From NCBI GenBank assembly GCA_037074765.1, contig JBAMDO010000232.1, forward strand, positions 1-64,000: a stretch of 64,000 nt of DNA, read 5' to 3'. Shown piece after piece: positions 24,630 through 35,621 of the stretch (its first letter is position 1; each line of letters begins with the position of its first letter). The position numbers and the translations under genes are program-made. The DNA is from Mansonella perstans. Its lineage: Eukaryota; Nematoda; Chromadorea; Rhabditida; Onchocercidae. Below the pieces are notes generated by a model that was not told the origin of the DNA, ran no database searches, and was given only the letters and a program-made list of their open reading frames with translations.

Positions 24630-25949
24630 TTATACGTCTCTCTCATGATATATTTCAGCAAATGTTGGCTCTCTGATCACATTTTTAATCATGGATTTCA
24701 ACAAATTGTATCGTGGTATGATGGGCAAGAAACGTGAGGAACGAAAATTTGATTTCAATTCTTTAAGTATTTCGCGAAGTTTTAAATATTTCCGCAGTAA
24801 TCTATATAATGTAGTATACATTCGATCGCATTCAATTCGTAAATCACTTGCTGATAAGCCTAAAAATATGTCTGACTAGTTTTAAGAATTAAAAATAGAA
24901 AATGAAATTGAAACATTCTGAAACATAATGCAGTAACTAAATTAATTTGGTAACAGATTCAAGTTGACAAATAATCTCTGAAAACATATAATACATTTTC
25001 AATGACAATTTTTGCCAATTACTCTAAATTTTGTTATTTTCAAACCATAATTTTTTTCGTTTGAAGCAAAATTGTTTCTGCAGCGCATTCTAAAATCGTT
25101 CTTACTCCTAACAGCGCAGTAATATCTGGTCGTCGACTTTGTGCCAGTTGTGTCACACTTACTAGCTCCATTACCCTGAAATTGAATTGTTTGGGCAATA
25201 AATTTATTCAATTCAAATTAAATGATGAAATCGAATATGATTCCATAATAATTTCATTGCAGTAAAATGATAACACGCAAATTTATTGCCTAATTCATCT
25301 AATTTTAAAAATTTCAAAATTTAGCAAAAAAAATTGTTAACAGACCGTGTTACATAATCTTTGGCTGCTTCTGATGATTCTGGCTCAGGGACGTTAGTGA
25401 GTTGCCAGTATTGTTCATCGAGAATTATTACCTGCAATATATATATATATATGATTTCAAAAGATATTGTCTTGAATTACTGAGAATTTAATGGATTTAA
25501 ATTTCATTGAAAATTAAATGGAATTAATCTACGTTTAATTGAAATTACTTTGAAGTTTAAGACGACATATGTTATTAAAATATGGTACATTAAAAAGTTA
25601 AGAATCACTGCTATTGTCAAAGTCCCAAATTCTGATTCTTACTCAAAAAAAAGAATGAATTTTTAAATTTCGGTAAAATTGCCGAATAGAGAAGAGAACA
25701 TAATTTGTTGATTAGAAAAAAAGGATGACAACAGTAAAATACCTCATAAATCATTTGCTTTATTTGAATATATTTGCTGAAAATATTTCGGCCAGTTATA
25801 TGCAAGTAATCATCATGCAGCTTTTTAAACGCATTTTTCAATTTCCGATATGATTCATTAACGCGATGTTTTGTAGAGTATTGCTTGTAAACAATGTTAA
25901 GCAAATTTCTGCATTCTGGACCTAAATTTTTTAACGATGATTTAAACGT
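24630..25949 (-). CDS. orphan gene A: helical protein of unknown family, 5' end missing
   Basis: Four exons in perfect phase register: 25743-25949, 25346-25431, 25046-25175 and 24630-24875 (stop). Together they give 222 residues. Introns are bounded by GT/AG, with acceptors ATTATCAG, ATTGCAG, ATTTCAG and AAACTAG. The protein is charged and looks alpha-helical, with no membrane segment: for example YRKLKNAFKKLHDDYLHITG, VPEPESSEAAKDYVTR, LAQSRRPDITALLGVRTILE and LYRLLRKYLKLREILKELKS. Codon coherence across all four exons in 70-75% AT DNA is hard to get by chance. The first exon found begins in phase 0 without an initiator. A hydrophobic ATG exon at 26532-26595 may be the start, but its phase does not connect directly. 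I do not recognise the family. Confidence 0.65.
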
Positions 25950-28900
25950 CTGATAATTATCAAAGATCTATTTAGATACAATTTAAATGATTTTATTTAT
26001 TTATTTTTCTTTGAAGAAATTTGAGGATGATAATATTATGCAAATGAAAAAAAGTCAGAAGTGTAACTTTTTCAAATACCTTTGATCAGAATTTTTCAGC
26101 TGTTAAGGTTAACATTTTATCTATTAATGGTTTAAAAAATTACAGACTAAATTTGAAGAGCTAATCTTCCTAAACAATTCGTCAAGCTTCTATGTCTGAT
26201 CTGTCCTCCATTCAAAATATGATATCATCCTAGATTATTTGAAGTGCCCAGAACATGCGCACAATAATATTGGTACATTTAATTATTCTTACTTCATTTT
26301 TCATGATAATTACATCAGATTAGATCTTATGAGCATCACAATGGTCATAATGCTGTGAAACTTTTTTTCTCGCACATTTCTTAAATAAATCCAGGAATTC
26401 TCATAATGTTCTATCATATTTAAATTAACCATTCTGTTAATTTTTTATCTAAATTTTATTATTAATTTTTGTTTGTGAAATATTGTGTTAATTTCTTTAA
26501 ATTTCAACATTTAATTAAATAAAGAGAGCATACTTGCACGAATTGATGAGTTATGAGCATTTCCTCTCGCTAGTGACAGTAGCACACTGAACATCCACCA
26601 ATAATTGACAAGCAGTTACTAAATTAAATGAATCGTTTGAAAAATAACTCGTGTAGCACTCTGTAAAAAAATTAATTTCCAAAAAAAAATCTAATTTATG
26701 TACCATTTAATATAAAAGAAATATTTAATAAAAAAACTACAAAGTTTCTAATCAAGCATAATAATTAAATGCCGCTGATACTGCAAAAAAAATTAATGAA
26801 TCAGTCAGTGGATCAGTCATTAACCGATTCATTATTTCCTGTTTACAATAAATTCATCATACTTATATTTTTTAATTTTGAAAACAATAAATTTCTGCCA
26901 AGAAAATTGGAAAAAAAAGGGGAAAAAAGGGAATTGACCATAAGTGGAATTATGTTTAATTAAATTCATCGCTACTGCAACTGCGACAAACTAATGCAAA
27001 AACATTAAGGATTTAGCTAATTTCTTGATAAAAAGAAATTCAAGTGTTTATTCAAATGCTTCTCTTTCAATTTATTTCTTTTTAAACCTTCTTTCATTTT
27101 TCACTTTTTTTCCACCCTCTTTGTGCTTTTTAATTTATCAGCTTTTGTTATTTCAATCTATCTAATTTTTTCATCTTTAAATTCAAGTTCTTTTAGCATT
27201 ATTGCAAAGCTTAACAATGTATACTCATAAAAACAAAACATGAAATAACACATTTGCAGATAAATTTGGAATAGAATTCATTTGAAAAGGGAGAAACAAT
27301 TTTAGATGAAGACTTACAATAAATTATCATTAATAACAACTTTTTCTTTCTATACTCAATGATAATTAATTATCTCGAAATGATGAGTTGCCAATTAGAT
27401 GATAGAAATTTTTTTGCTTTTTTCATAAAATGATATAAACTCATTAAATTTTCTATTGATCTTCCAGTTTCTTAGAAAAAAAAAGATCAAAGACATTTTA
27501 AATGCAAGAAAAAAATAAAAGCTTTTGAAAAAAAAATTTTTTTCCTTGAGAATGAAATTGCTAATTCAAAATAAAACGATTCGAAAAAAACCGCAAGGAA
27601 AATTCGATCAAAAAAATTCTATTAACAAAACTTTCGATTTAAAAATTGCCAGAATACAGCTGGAATAATGATAATGTTTTTGTTTACTGACAGGATTTTG
27701 CATCATACCTTATACAATTTTATTTTAATGAAATGTCACACCATTAAGTATTTGGGATTTAACCCAGATAAAAAAAAATGACTTTCTATTTTTGTGATTC
27801 AAATGATTGTCGATCATTTAAATTCAAGTAATAACAAATAAAAAAATACAAAAAGAAGTAATCCCAAAATTGGAGCATTAATTCATTATTTTTCAATTTT
27901 TGTATCGAAAATAAAAAACAGTATTTCAGAATAAATTAATTTAAAATGAATATTAAAACTAGCGAAATTTTTTAAGATTTGTTTGTTAAGATCGACATTC
28001 ATTCAAATTCTTTCACTTAAAAGAAAGTATTTAATTTATTAAGTATTGAATTTATATCACTGTTCAATTTCTATAGCATAATAACAAAAAAATAAATAAA
28101 AAAATAAAAAATATAACGCACAAATAATAAAAACAATAAAGAGGCTTTGAGAAAAGAACAAAATTTCATGCCTGAGCCTTTCCTAAAATGAAAATAAACT
28201 TATAAAGCTTTGAAGAAATTCATTCAACAATTTGAGCTCTGAGTTAATGTTAACAACGCAACTGCTTCCACTCATTCGGTAAAAAAGACGAAAAATCATT
28301 TTTTTTTGCCTTAATTTAAATATATAGTCAATCTTTTTTTGAATGGATTAGTTGATCTAGACTAATATTTTGATTAAAGCAAGTAACTGTTCAGGTATAT
28401 GCTGCCTAAAATTGTGCATTTAAAAGTAAAATGTTAACATAACAATTATTTTTTTTTGCGATGAAATAATAATAAACAAAACAGCATGACATGAAAAAAT
28501 ACTGCAATTTTTTCGCAATTTCAAAAAAATCTTGCAATTTCGAAACCGAAAAATAAATAATGCATTATCATACAAAATTCACTGTTAAAACTTCTCCAAG
28601 AAAAATATTATGCAAAATAATTTTAAATTAATTTTCTGGTTTCTTTTTAAATATATTATTTATAATAGAATAAATCACGAAATGGTTGAGATAAACGATA
28701 TTAAATAAACGATATTATTAAATAAAATCTTAAAAATTCTGTTTCAAAATTAAATCTAATGTAATGAAAAAACATCGGGATTATTTTACAAGCAATCCTC
28801 ACGAAGTTTTGATATGTGTTAGTTTTTTCCATTTATTCCAAATTAAAAACTTTCTGAAATTCTCAAATGGTAAATCCATCTCTTTGAACATTCTTCAGTC

Positions 28901-30085
28901 TCATTTATTAAAATTTCATTTCCAAATATTAAAATCATTATTATACTTCATCCAATTCGTTGCATTTGTTACTTTGCATCCATCATAGGCTAAACCTTAC
29001 AATATTAATTGATTTTGAAAAACAAAAAAAAAAGTGTCCAAGCAGGCGATATTTAAATTAATAACAGCAAATAATAAAATGAAATTTTTGTACGGAAACA
29101 AATTTGCTCAATTCATTTAATTTTTATATGTAAATTTAAATTGTCATGAAATAACACTTCAATAATTGATCAAATTTTAATATTTCAAATAAAAAAAGCA
29201 TTTTATAGGAATTTCAATAGCAAGTAGGAGAAATTCATTTAAAAAATCGTGTATATCATCTGTCATTTTAACTTTGGCAAAATCATTTTAATATTACTTT
29301 TACATATTATAATTTGGCTAAAAAAAGATTTTTTTATTTTGAAATACTGAAACAATGTATTTTATTTTAAAAATTTTTAAAATTTTTATATTTGGGAAAG
29401 AAAGGGGAAGAATTTTTATAATAAGAAAATTGAAATTATCAGAAATCTTGCATTTCCATTTCTTAATAACAACACATTTATGATGGGAAGAATATATTTC
29501 TTTTAACTAACCACTGAATCATAAAATATTAGCCATACAGAAGTAAAATTTCCAAGAATACAAATTATTTCTTCCTTTATTTATTTTTTGCTTATATTAT
29601 TGACAAATAATCATCTAATTCACTAACATCTTATTTAATTTATTTGTTTGATTGCTGTTCATTTGACGTCTAATAACTGAAAACCAGAGACCTGAATATG
29701 TCATATCACATTACCTGATTTCTTTCTGATAATTGTGAATTCTCATATTTCAATTTACTTTAGTAAATTGGTGTATGATTTGTAAACCATCAAATCTTTG
29801 CTTTTTTTCTGTTTCATTGCCTAATTATTTTTAAACAACAAATTTCTTCCACATTATATATCTGTGAAATTCAATTTTAAAAGTTGTCGAATTTTAGATG
29901 GAATATTACTTTTTTCCTTCTTAAATTAAATTCCAAGTGATTATGCATAGCAAAAATGCAAAATGGCAAAATAATTAGCAACAGATTAAAAAAAAAAGCT
30001 AAAAAATGACCTATGACTTAATTAATTGCTATTTTTCATCTGTCTGTTCCTTTTTCTTGTAAATAAACAACAAATTTGAGCATAA
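25950..30085. other. AT-rich stretch with isolated exon-like fragments
   Basis: No complete gene is supported apart from the signal-peptide fragment listed separately. Isolated coherent fragments: on + at about 27709, after ACTGACAG, DFASYLIQFYFNEMSHH then stop; on - near 28275-28180, MSGSSCVVNINSELKLLNEF then stop; on + a 74-codon frame at 28764-28988 without motifs. Any of these may be exons of small lineage-specific genes, decayed copies, or chance. The rest is poly-A/T-rich filler. Confidence 0.4.
26534..26593 (-). CDS. candidate signal-peptide first exon upstream of orphan gene A
   Basis: On the - strand an acceptor (TTTAATTTAG) is followed by an ATG and MFSVLLSLARGNAHNSSIRA, then a GTATGC donor in phase 1. 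This looks like a short signal peptide. It would be a natural start for orphan gene A about 580 bp downstream, but gene A's first known exon starts in phase 0. An intervening exon would be required, and I could not find one. Exon ends are given to within a few bases. Confidence 0.25.
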
Positions 30086-30206
30086 TGCTTACATTACTAG
30101 AGGAGGTAAAATTTTTTGCAAAAACAAAAAGGAATGATAAATGGTTAGGAGCAAAGATTTAACTTAATAAAAGTAACTATTTCTGCTTTACTTATAAATT
30201 TGATTG

Positions 30207-30244
<38 letters not shown>

Positions 30245-32937
30245 TATAAATTTTTAAATTTCGGTGAATACACAAAATGTTATATTTGTGGAAAAAAGTA
30301 TAAAAAAAAAGGCAAAGTAACAACAAAAATGATTATTCCTAAAAATTGCAAGAATATTGCTCAACTTGGTTGCTGTTTGTAAATTAATGAAATATTGAAA
30401 TGCTTTTAAAATTGTTCAAGAAAAAACAAAAAACGTATTTACGGTAACTGGACGATTTTTCGGGAAAGTAGCAAACTTTATATCATTAATTGCTGTGAGT
30501 GTTTTCTAGATTAAAAAAGACATAACTATTTATAACTGCATGAAAATATCAAAATAACCATTTTTTTTTTTTTTGTGGAAAATTGTTTATTTATTAATTT
30601 TGATTACTTGATTGTAAAATAATTTAAGAAGGTAGAATTGTTTATGGAAAGTTTTGGTTATGTCGAAAATGACTTGAAACTAATAGAGGGAAAAAATAGT
30701 TTGTGGGATAGATCCGATACTTTCTGGGAAAAGGTTAGCATTTATCGTTTATGATTATTTTAAAAATGAATTTTTTTTCAAACGCTGATATCATTTTTTC
30801 TTGCTTGTGGAAATCATCGAAATTCAAAAATTTTGTTTGATAAGTTGAACGATAATTTTGTAACTTTTACTTTTACCCTTGAGTAATTCGTTACATGAAA
30901 ATTTCTTCCGAAACTTATTTGCATACACTCATATACACGCACATATACATACATACATGCATGCATGTATACTTACATACATACATACATACATACATAT
31001 AGGCATATACAGTTTTTGATAAACTGATCAGTTGATTAATTTAAACATTAGACCTCTAAACTAATTATGTTAATGCTAGTGCAGTTGGGTAGAAAGTTGG
31101 ACTGAATGGTTGTTGTTGCATTAATAAATAACCTCATGTAATTTTGATAATGATACAATCATGATAAGATTATAAGCATGGTAATAAAGCCAATTATGAT
31201 TTCACAAGTGAAATTATAAATTTCACTTTCAGAAAGTTTATTTATATTCATATTTTCAGAAAGTTTATTTATATTCATATTGGGAAAAGATTTTTGAGGA
31301 GATTAAAGTTACGATCATTACTGATTACTAAAAATTCACACTTTCTCATGACTAATTTACTAACTGAAAATATCATTGAAAAAAATGGTAAAATATTCGT
31401 CTTTTTTTTGAAAAAAATGATGCAATAAGAAATGCACAGAAAAAATGAATAAAATAACGATTTTTTTAAAATAACCTACCATAAAATTGGCCATGCCATA
31501 AGCCTAAACTTACATTTTGGCTTTTCATTGCCCGTATTTACTAAATCTTTCACAAACCGTCTTCTTCGAAAGTTTGCATTTGAAGCTAATTTTTATTTTA
31601 TTCATGGATAATCTTAATGAAAACAAAATAAATAAAGCGGAATAAATCGTATATTGTTAGTAATTAATTATGAAATTGAAAAAAAGCAAGCAATTTGAAT
31701 ATTTTTAATCAATCCTTTTTTCTAGGATTTTATTTCAATCTAAAAAACAAAAAGAGAGCCAAAAAACGAGAAAGAGAAGAAATAACAATGAATAGCATAA
31801 ATGATTATTTTGAAAGAAAAACAGATGAAAACATATTATTTGTCAAAAAATAGATAACTAAAAATTTATTTCATATTTTTTTGCAAATTTAAAAAAAATA
31901 AAGTTTAAAAACAAAGAAATTTCAAATTTTATTAACATATTTTTAATTTTATCTTTATATCTGAATAATCTTTAACGATATCATTTTTTATTTTTTCCTT
32001 AAAAATTATCCATGAAACAAATAATAATGTCGTACTATTTTGCACTTTTTTATTATTGAATATGAAATTGCAAATTTTAATTTTTCAAAACTAAGTGAAT
32101 TTTTAATTTCTTGTAAATGCTGTAAAAATCAGTCTAAAAAAACACAAAAAAGTGAAATTTTATAGAACACAAAAAGATATTCAAATGAAGGATGAAAATG
32201 GAAAAGATAAAAATGAAAATATGAATTTTGAAAAATGGATCAGATTTTGAAAATCAATGAATTTTTTTGCAAATATTGGATGATACAAGAAGATACAAAT
32301 GCATTGAAAGGGTGAACGCAAAGAGAAAAAAAATTTTTTCAAAAAAAGCAAAATGAAGCATGTTCAATTTGCAAAAGTTTATAAATTTCTCTTTGAGGTC
32401 TGCTTGTCCTACGTTTTATTGCTTTTCCTAAAAATAAAACTAGAATGTTTTCTTCCTTTTAAATTTGTTTTGTTTTTTTATATTCTCATTGCAATGATTT
32501 GCATTACATATGCTATAACAAAATTTGCTGTTGTCTGTAAAACTATTAGAAAACAAACTTTGAAAAAATTTTTAAATCTGAAAGAATCAGAAACTAAAAT
32601 TTGAAATAAGAAGCAATTTAATTTTCTTGCAATTTATTATCAATTTGAATATTAATTTTGAAATGAAAAAACGAAAGTTGATTAAATTCTTCATCTTTCA
32701 TTTTTCATCGTTGTTCAATTATTTCTTCTCTTGTTATTAAAAAATATTTCAGAACTTTTACTTTATCATATATTTTGAAGTGTTTTTTTTTTTTTTTTTT
32801 TTTTTTTGTAAGTACTAATTTTTATTTGTTTTTTATTTTTTTAGTGTTTTATCTAAAGTATTACAAGTGATTACACTATACAGGATATTGCCGATGATAT
32901 TTTAGAAAAAAAAGGAAAGCAGTTAGGTTCCTGTTGA
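30086..32937 (+). CDS. orphan gene C: partial exon chain, unknown family
   Basis: The best-supported exons are 30421-30494 (KTKNVFTVTGRFFGKVANFI then SLIA), 30629-30733 (KVELFMESFGYVENDLKLIE through SDTFWEK) and terminal 32884-32937 (DIADDILEKKGKQLGSC, stop). They join in phase, with donors GTGAGT and GTTAGC and acceptors TTCAAG, TTTAAG and TATACAG. A fourth block ending at 30368 (TKCYICGKKYKKKGKVTT...) would join in phase through donor GTTGCT, but it starts inside a poly-A run. A first exon MLTLLEE at 30086-30106 is only possible. The block TGRFFGKVANFISLIAKVEL resembles TGRNIFSKYIQIKQMIYEV of orphan gene A, with an intron at nearly the same point, so A and C may be distant paralogues. Introns may hide further exons. 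Confidence 0.4.
30214..30242. repeat. poly-A tract, 29 nt
   Basis: Homopolymer immediately before the first Cys-containing block of orphan gene C. The exact length is likely unreliable and could hide a frame error there. Confidence 0.9.
30930..31000. repeat. ACAT/GCAT microsatellite
   Basis: (ACAT)n runs interrupted by ATGCATGCATGT, inside the long intron assigned to orphan gene C. Simple-sequence DNA with no coding potential. Confidence 0.85.
31228..31281. repeat. 27-bp tandem repeat, two copies
   Basis: The word TTCAGAAAGTTTATTTATAT plus TCATATT occurs twice in a row with a period of 27 bp and no mismatch. Intronic or intergenic; no function can be inferred. Confidence 0.85.
32353..32604 (+). 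CDS. small hydrophobic ORF, 83 aa, doubtful
   Basis: A single-exon frame from ATG to stop with two hydrophobic stretches (LSYVLLLFLKIKLECFLPF and FVLFFYILIAMICITYAITK) and a basic C-terminus. It would be a two-pass membrane peptide. There is no splice acceptor close upstream of the ATG and no homology that I recognise. T-rich DNA gives such Phe/Leu/Ile frames by chance, and it lies within the long intron of orphan gene C. Confidence 0.2.
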   Translation: MKHVQFAKVYKFLFEVCLSYVLLLFLKIKLECFLPFKFVLFFYILIAMICITYAITKFAVVCKTIRKQTLKKFLNLKESETKI

Positions 32938-35621
32938 GAGATGTGAAAATGAAGGGTGGGACAGTGATACGATGAAATCAAAGAAGGCTGATAGCAATGT
33001 GTGTCGCCAATTGACCTCATTTTGTTGAATTTAACTCCGTATATTACCAAAATTGGATCACTCTCATTTATTCCAACATTTTCTCCATATTTTTATCACA
33101 TACCGTAAATTGTCGTTGCCCGTTTATTAAATTTCTCGTCTGTTATAACTTTGAAATAAATCAATAATAAACATTCTTAATTAGTTGTTTATTCGATAAT
33201 TTAACAGATTATTTAATAATCAAAAGTAATTTTTAATGCAACCTTCTTAAATGAAAAAGTGAAACGAGAAAAGCGAACTAGAACATTATAATATATTTTT
33301 TGTATAAATATAATAGATGAATTTCATTTCATAGGTTAGTCTGTAATTTTTCAATTTTTTAAACATTTTGATAAAGTTAGCGAGAACAAATAGAAAAAAC
33401 ATGAAAAATAATTCATAAGTCAAGTATAAAAAATATATTCCATGCATTCGATATTAGTTTCAAGAAAGTTTTGTCAAAAATTCTAATAAGTTGTTAAAAA
33501 TTCAAAACAGTAGCATCAATAATAATCTTCACTGTTCATTTTTTTGAAACTAATTTCATTGAGACTTTGTATTTCTTTATAATTATTGTAGTTGAACATA
33601 TTTAACAAATCTTCTTAAAAAAAAAATTCAAATTCTCACAAGAATTTTAATCATTTTATTGCAATATTGAATAAAATATATTGATTTAAGTCTAGGAAAG
33701 CAAAAAAAGTTTTTTTTTACAGAAATGTTCATTAACATTGTTATATGAAATCATAGATGTATTTTGTTCAATTGATATTTTCAGCAACAACAATAGCAGA
33801 ATGTATTATTTATTTCGCCAAAACTTGTTGATGTATAATATCATACCTTCAAATGTTTTTCTCTTAACAAGTTTTTTTTTTTTTTTCACAATCATTTCAT
33901 CTTTTTAATCACAACCATCATCTTTAGTTTCCATCGAGCAATTTTTTTTTGTTTTTTTGTGGCATACATTTATCGGTGGTCGGCAGAATGTACGACAAAT
34001 GTTCTTTGCCTGTTGTTTTTGTTCTTATTGTTGTTGTTGTTCGTTTGTTTGTTTCTTTGCTGTTATTTGTGGTTAGCATTTTATTACCTTTCCATCAGAA
34101 ATTTTGTTCAAAATGATTTATGACATTCCGTATCTTCCATCTCATTCAGAATTTTTTAGTCTCACAAATTTGATAACAAATGGGAAAAAGTAAAGGAAAT
34201 GATGAAGGTGACAGTTTTGGTTCTTTTTATTTATAACAGGTACATGAATGAGAGACATGAAATGTTTTGCGAATTTTTATTTCATTTGAATATATGCGTA
34301 TAGATTTTTTTTTTGTAATTATTGCTTACATTAATGGATTTTAAGGACGGATTTGTTAACCGGATGATCTCATAAGGTGTCGTAGTAGTAGTAGTAGTAG
34401 GAACAGGTAGGTAAGAAGAATAACAGGATGTTGGTTGGCAATGTGAATGAGTGGATTCGTACACAGCAAATGTACGGAAATAGAAGTGCCTAATATAATA
34501 ATTAAACCACTTCAGTGAAGTATCCTGTCTGCCTATGTTAAACTATCAATTGAATAACCGAATTAAATTGGGTGATTTTGATTAATAATCAATCGAATTG
34601 ATTAGCTTGCATATTTATTTGTACTTATAGAAACTTCCAAATGCAAAATTTTGTCAGTTGTATTTAATCAAAAACTGAAATTTATTAACAGCATATATTC
34701 TAAAAATCGAGTTTTTAAAAGTTTTCATATTCTTTTTAATATAAATGCTAATTTAAAAAAAAAAAAAAAAAAACAAGTTAAAACGCAAAAAAAATTGCAA
34801 GTACTTTAACATCAATCATGCAGAAGCGGTAAATGATATATACCTCTACCTGCACATTTTGCACAGCTGTAAATATGATCTTTGGCCTTTACTACACTTC
34901 AATTCAACTAACACTAATAGTACAATAGTATTAAGGCCCGCAATATGCGCTCAAAATTTCATTTGCGCACTTCTCCAAAGATGATACACAAGGTCAGCAA
35001 TGAAATTATCTTTTGACTTGCTTACTTTGCATATTTTTTTCAGTTAGTTGCTTAACAAATTTGATTCATGTTAAAATTCCTTTTTGCTTCCAAAACTAAA
35101 ATCTGAAAATTCCGAAAAAGTGAAACGTAAATAAAAATTTAACTAACTGATTTATCCATTTCTCTATTTGTCTCTCTCTTTTTCTCTCTTTTTTCTTCTC
35201 TCTCTTGTATCCACCTCCCTTTTTATTTAACATCTTCTTCCAATTCTTCCAGATCGTTATTTTGCTTGGCATTTAAATAGATCTACAATCAGCAATTTTA
35301 CCTAATTGTTCCTCATTTCGATCTTTAAACATTTTTTCGCTCCAATCATGATACCTTAACTTTTTTTTTTCCTCACTATATTTGTTTCAGTTTAAAAAAT
35401 TTGAGTTTTTATAAATTTAAATTTAAAAAAAAATAGAGGAAATAGAAAATAATTTGCAGGGAACAATTTCTGATAAGCAATGATGGAATGATGATGATGA
35501 TAATGATGACTGTCGTACGAAGCAGTTCCGATGCACATTTAATTTCCTAAAATCTTTTTCCATATCATTGGACCAGAAAAAAGAAAAAAAAGGATAAAAA
35601 AGGAAGAAAAAAAAAGCGGAA
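32938..35621. other. AT-rich intergenic stretch before the four-helix membrane protein gene
   Basis: No coding exon is supported. It contains GTT repeats (34020-34060), TAG repeats (34381-34400), a poly-A run near 34754-34773, a pyrimidine tract (CT-rich, 35158-35215) and GAT repeats (35484-35510). The pyrimidine and GAT tracts lie 100-450 bp upstream of the next gene's putative start and may belong to its promoter region, without specific evidence. Confidence 0.5.

Noticed and set aside
28764..28988. 74-codon + strand frame
   Set aside because: Phe/Ile/Leu/Lys-rich without motif, acceptor or conserved cysteine pattern; likely chance.
29650..29770. Apparent - strand exon pair SKLKYENSQLSERNQ then VSGFQLLDVK
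   Set aside because: The implied intron would be only 23 nt, below what nematode splicing tolerates.
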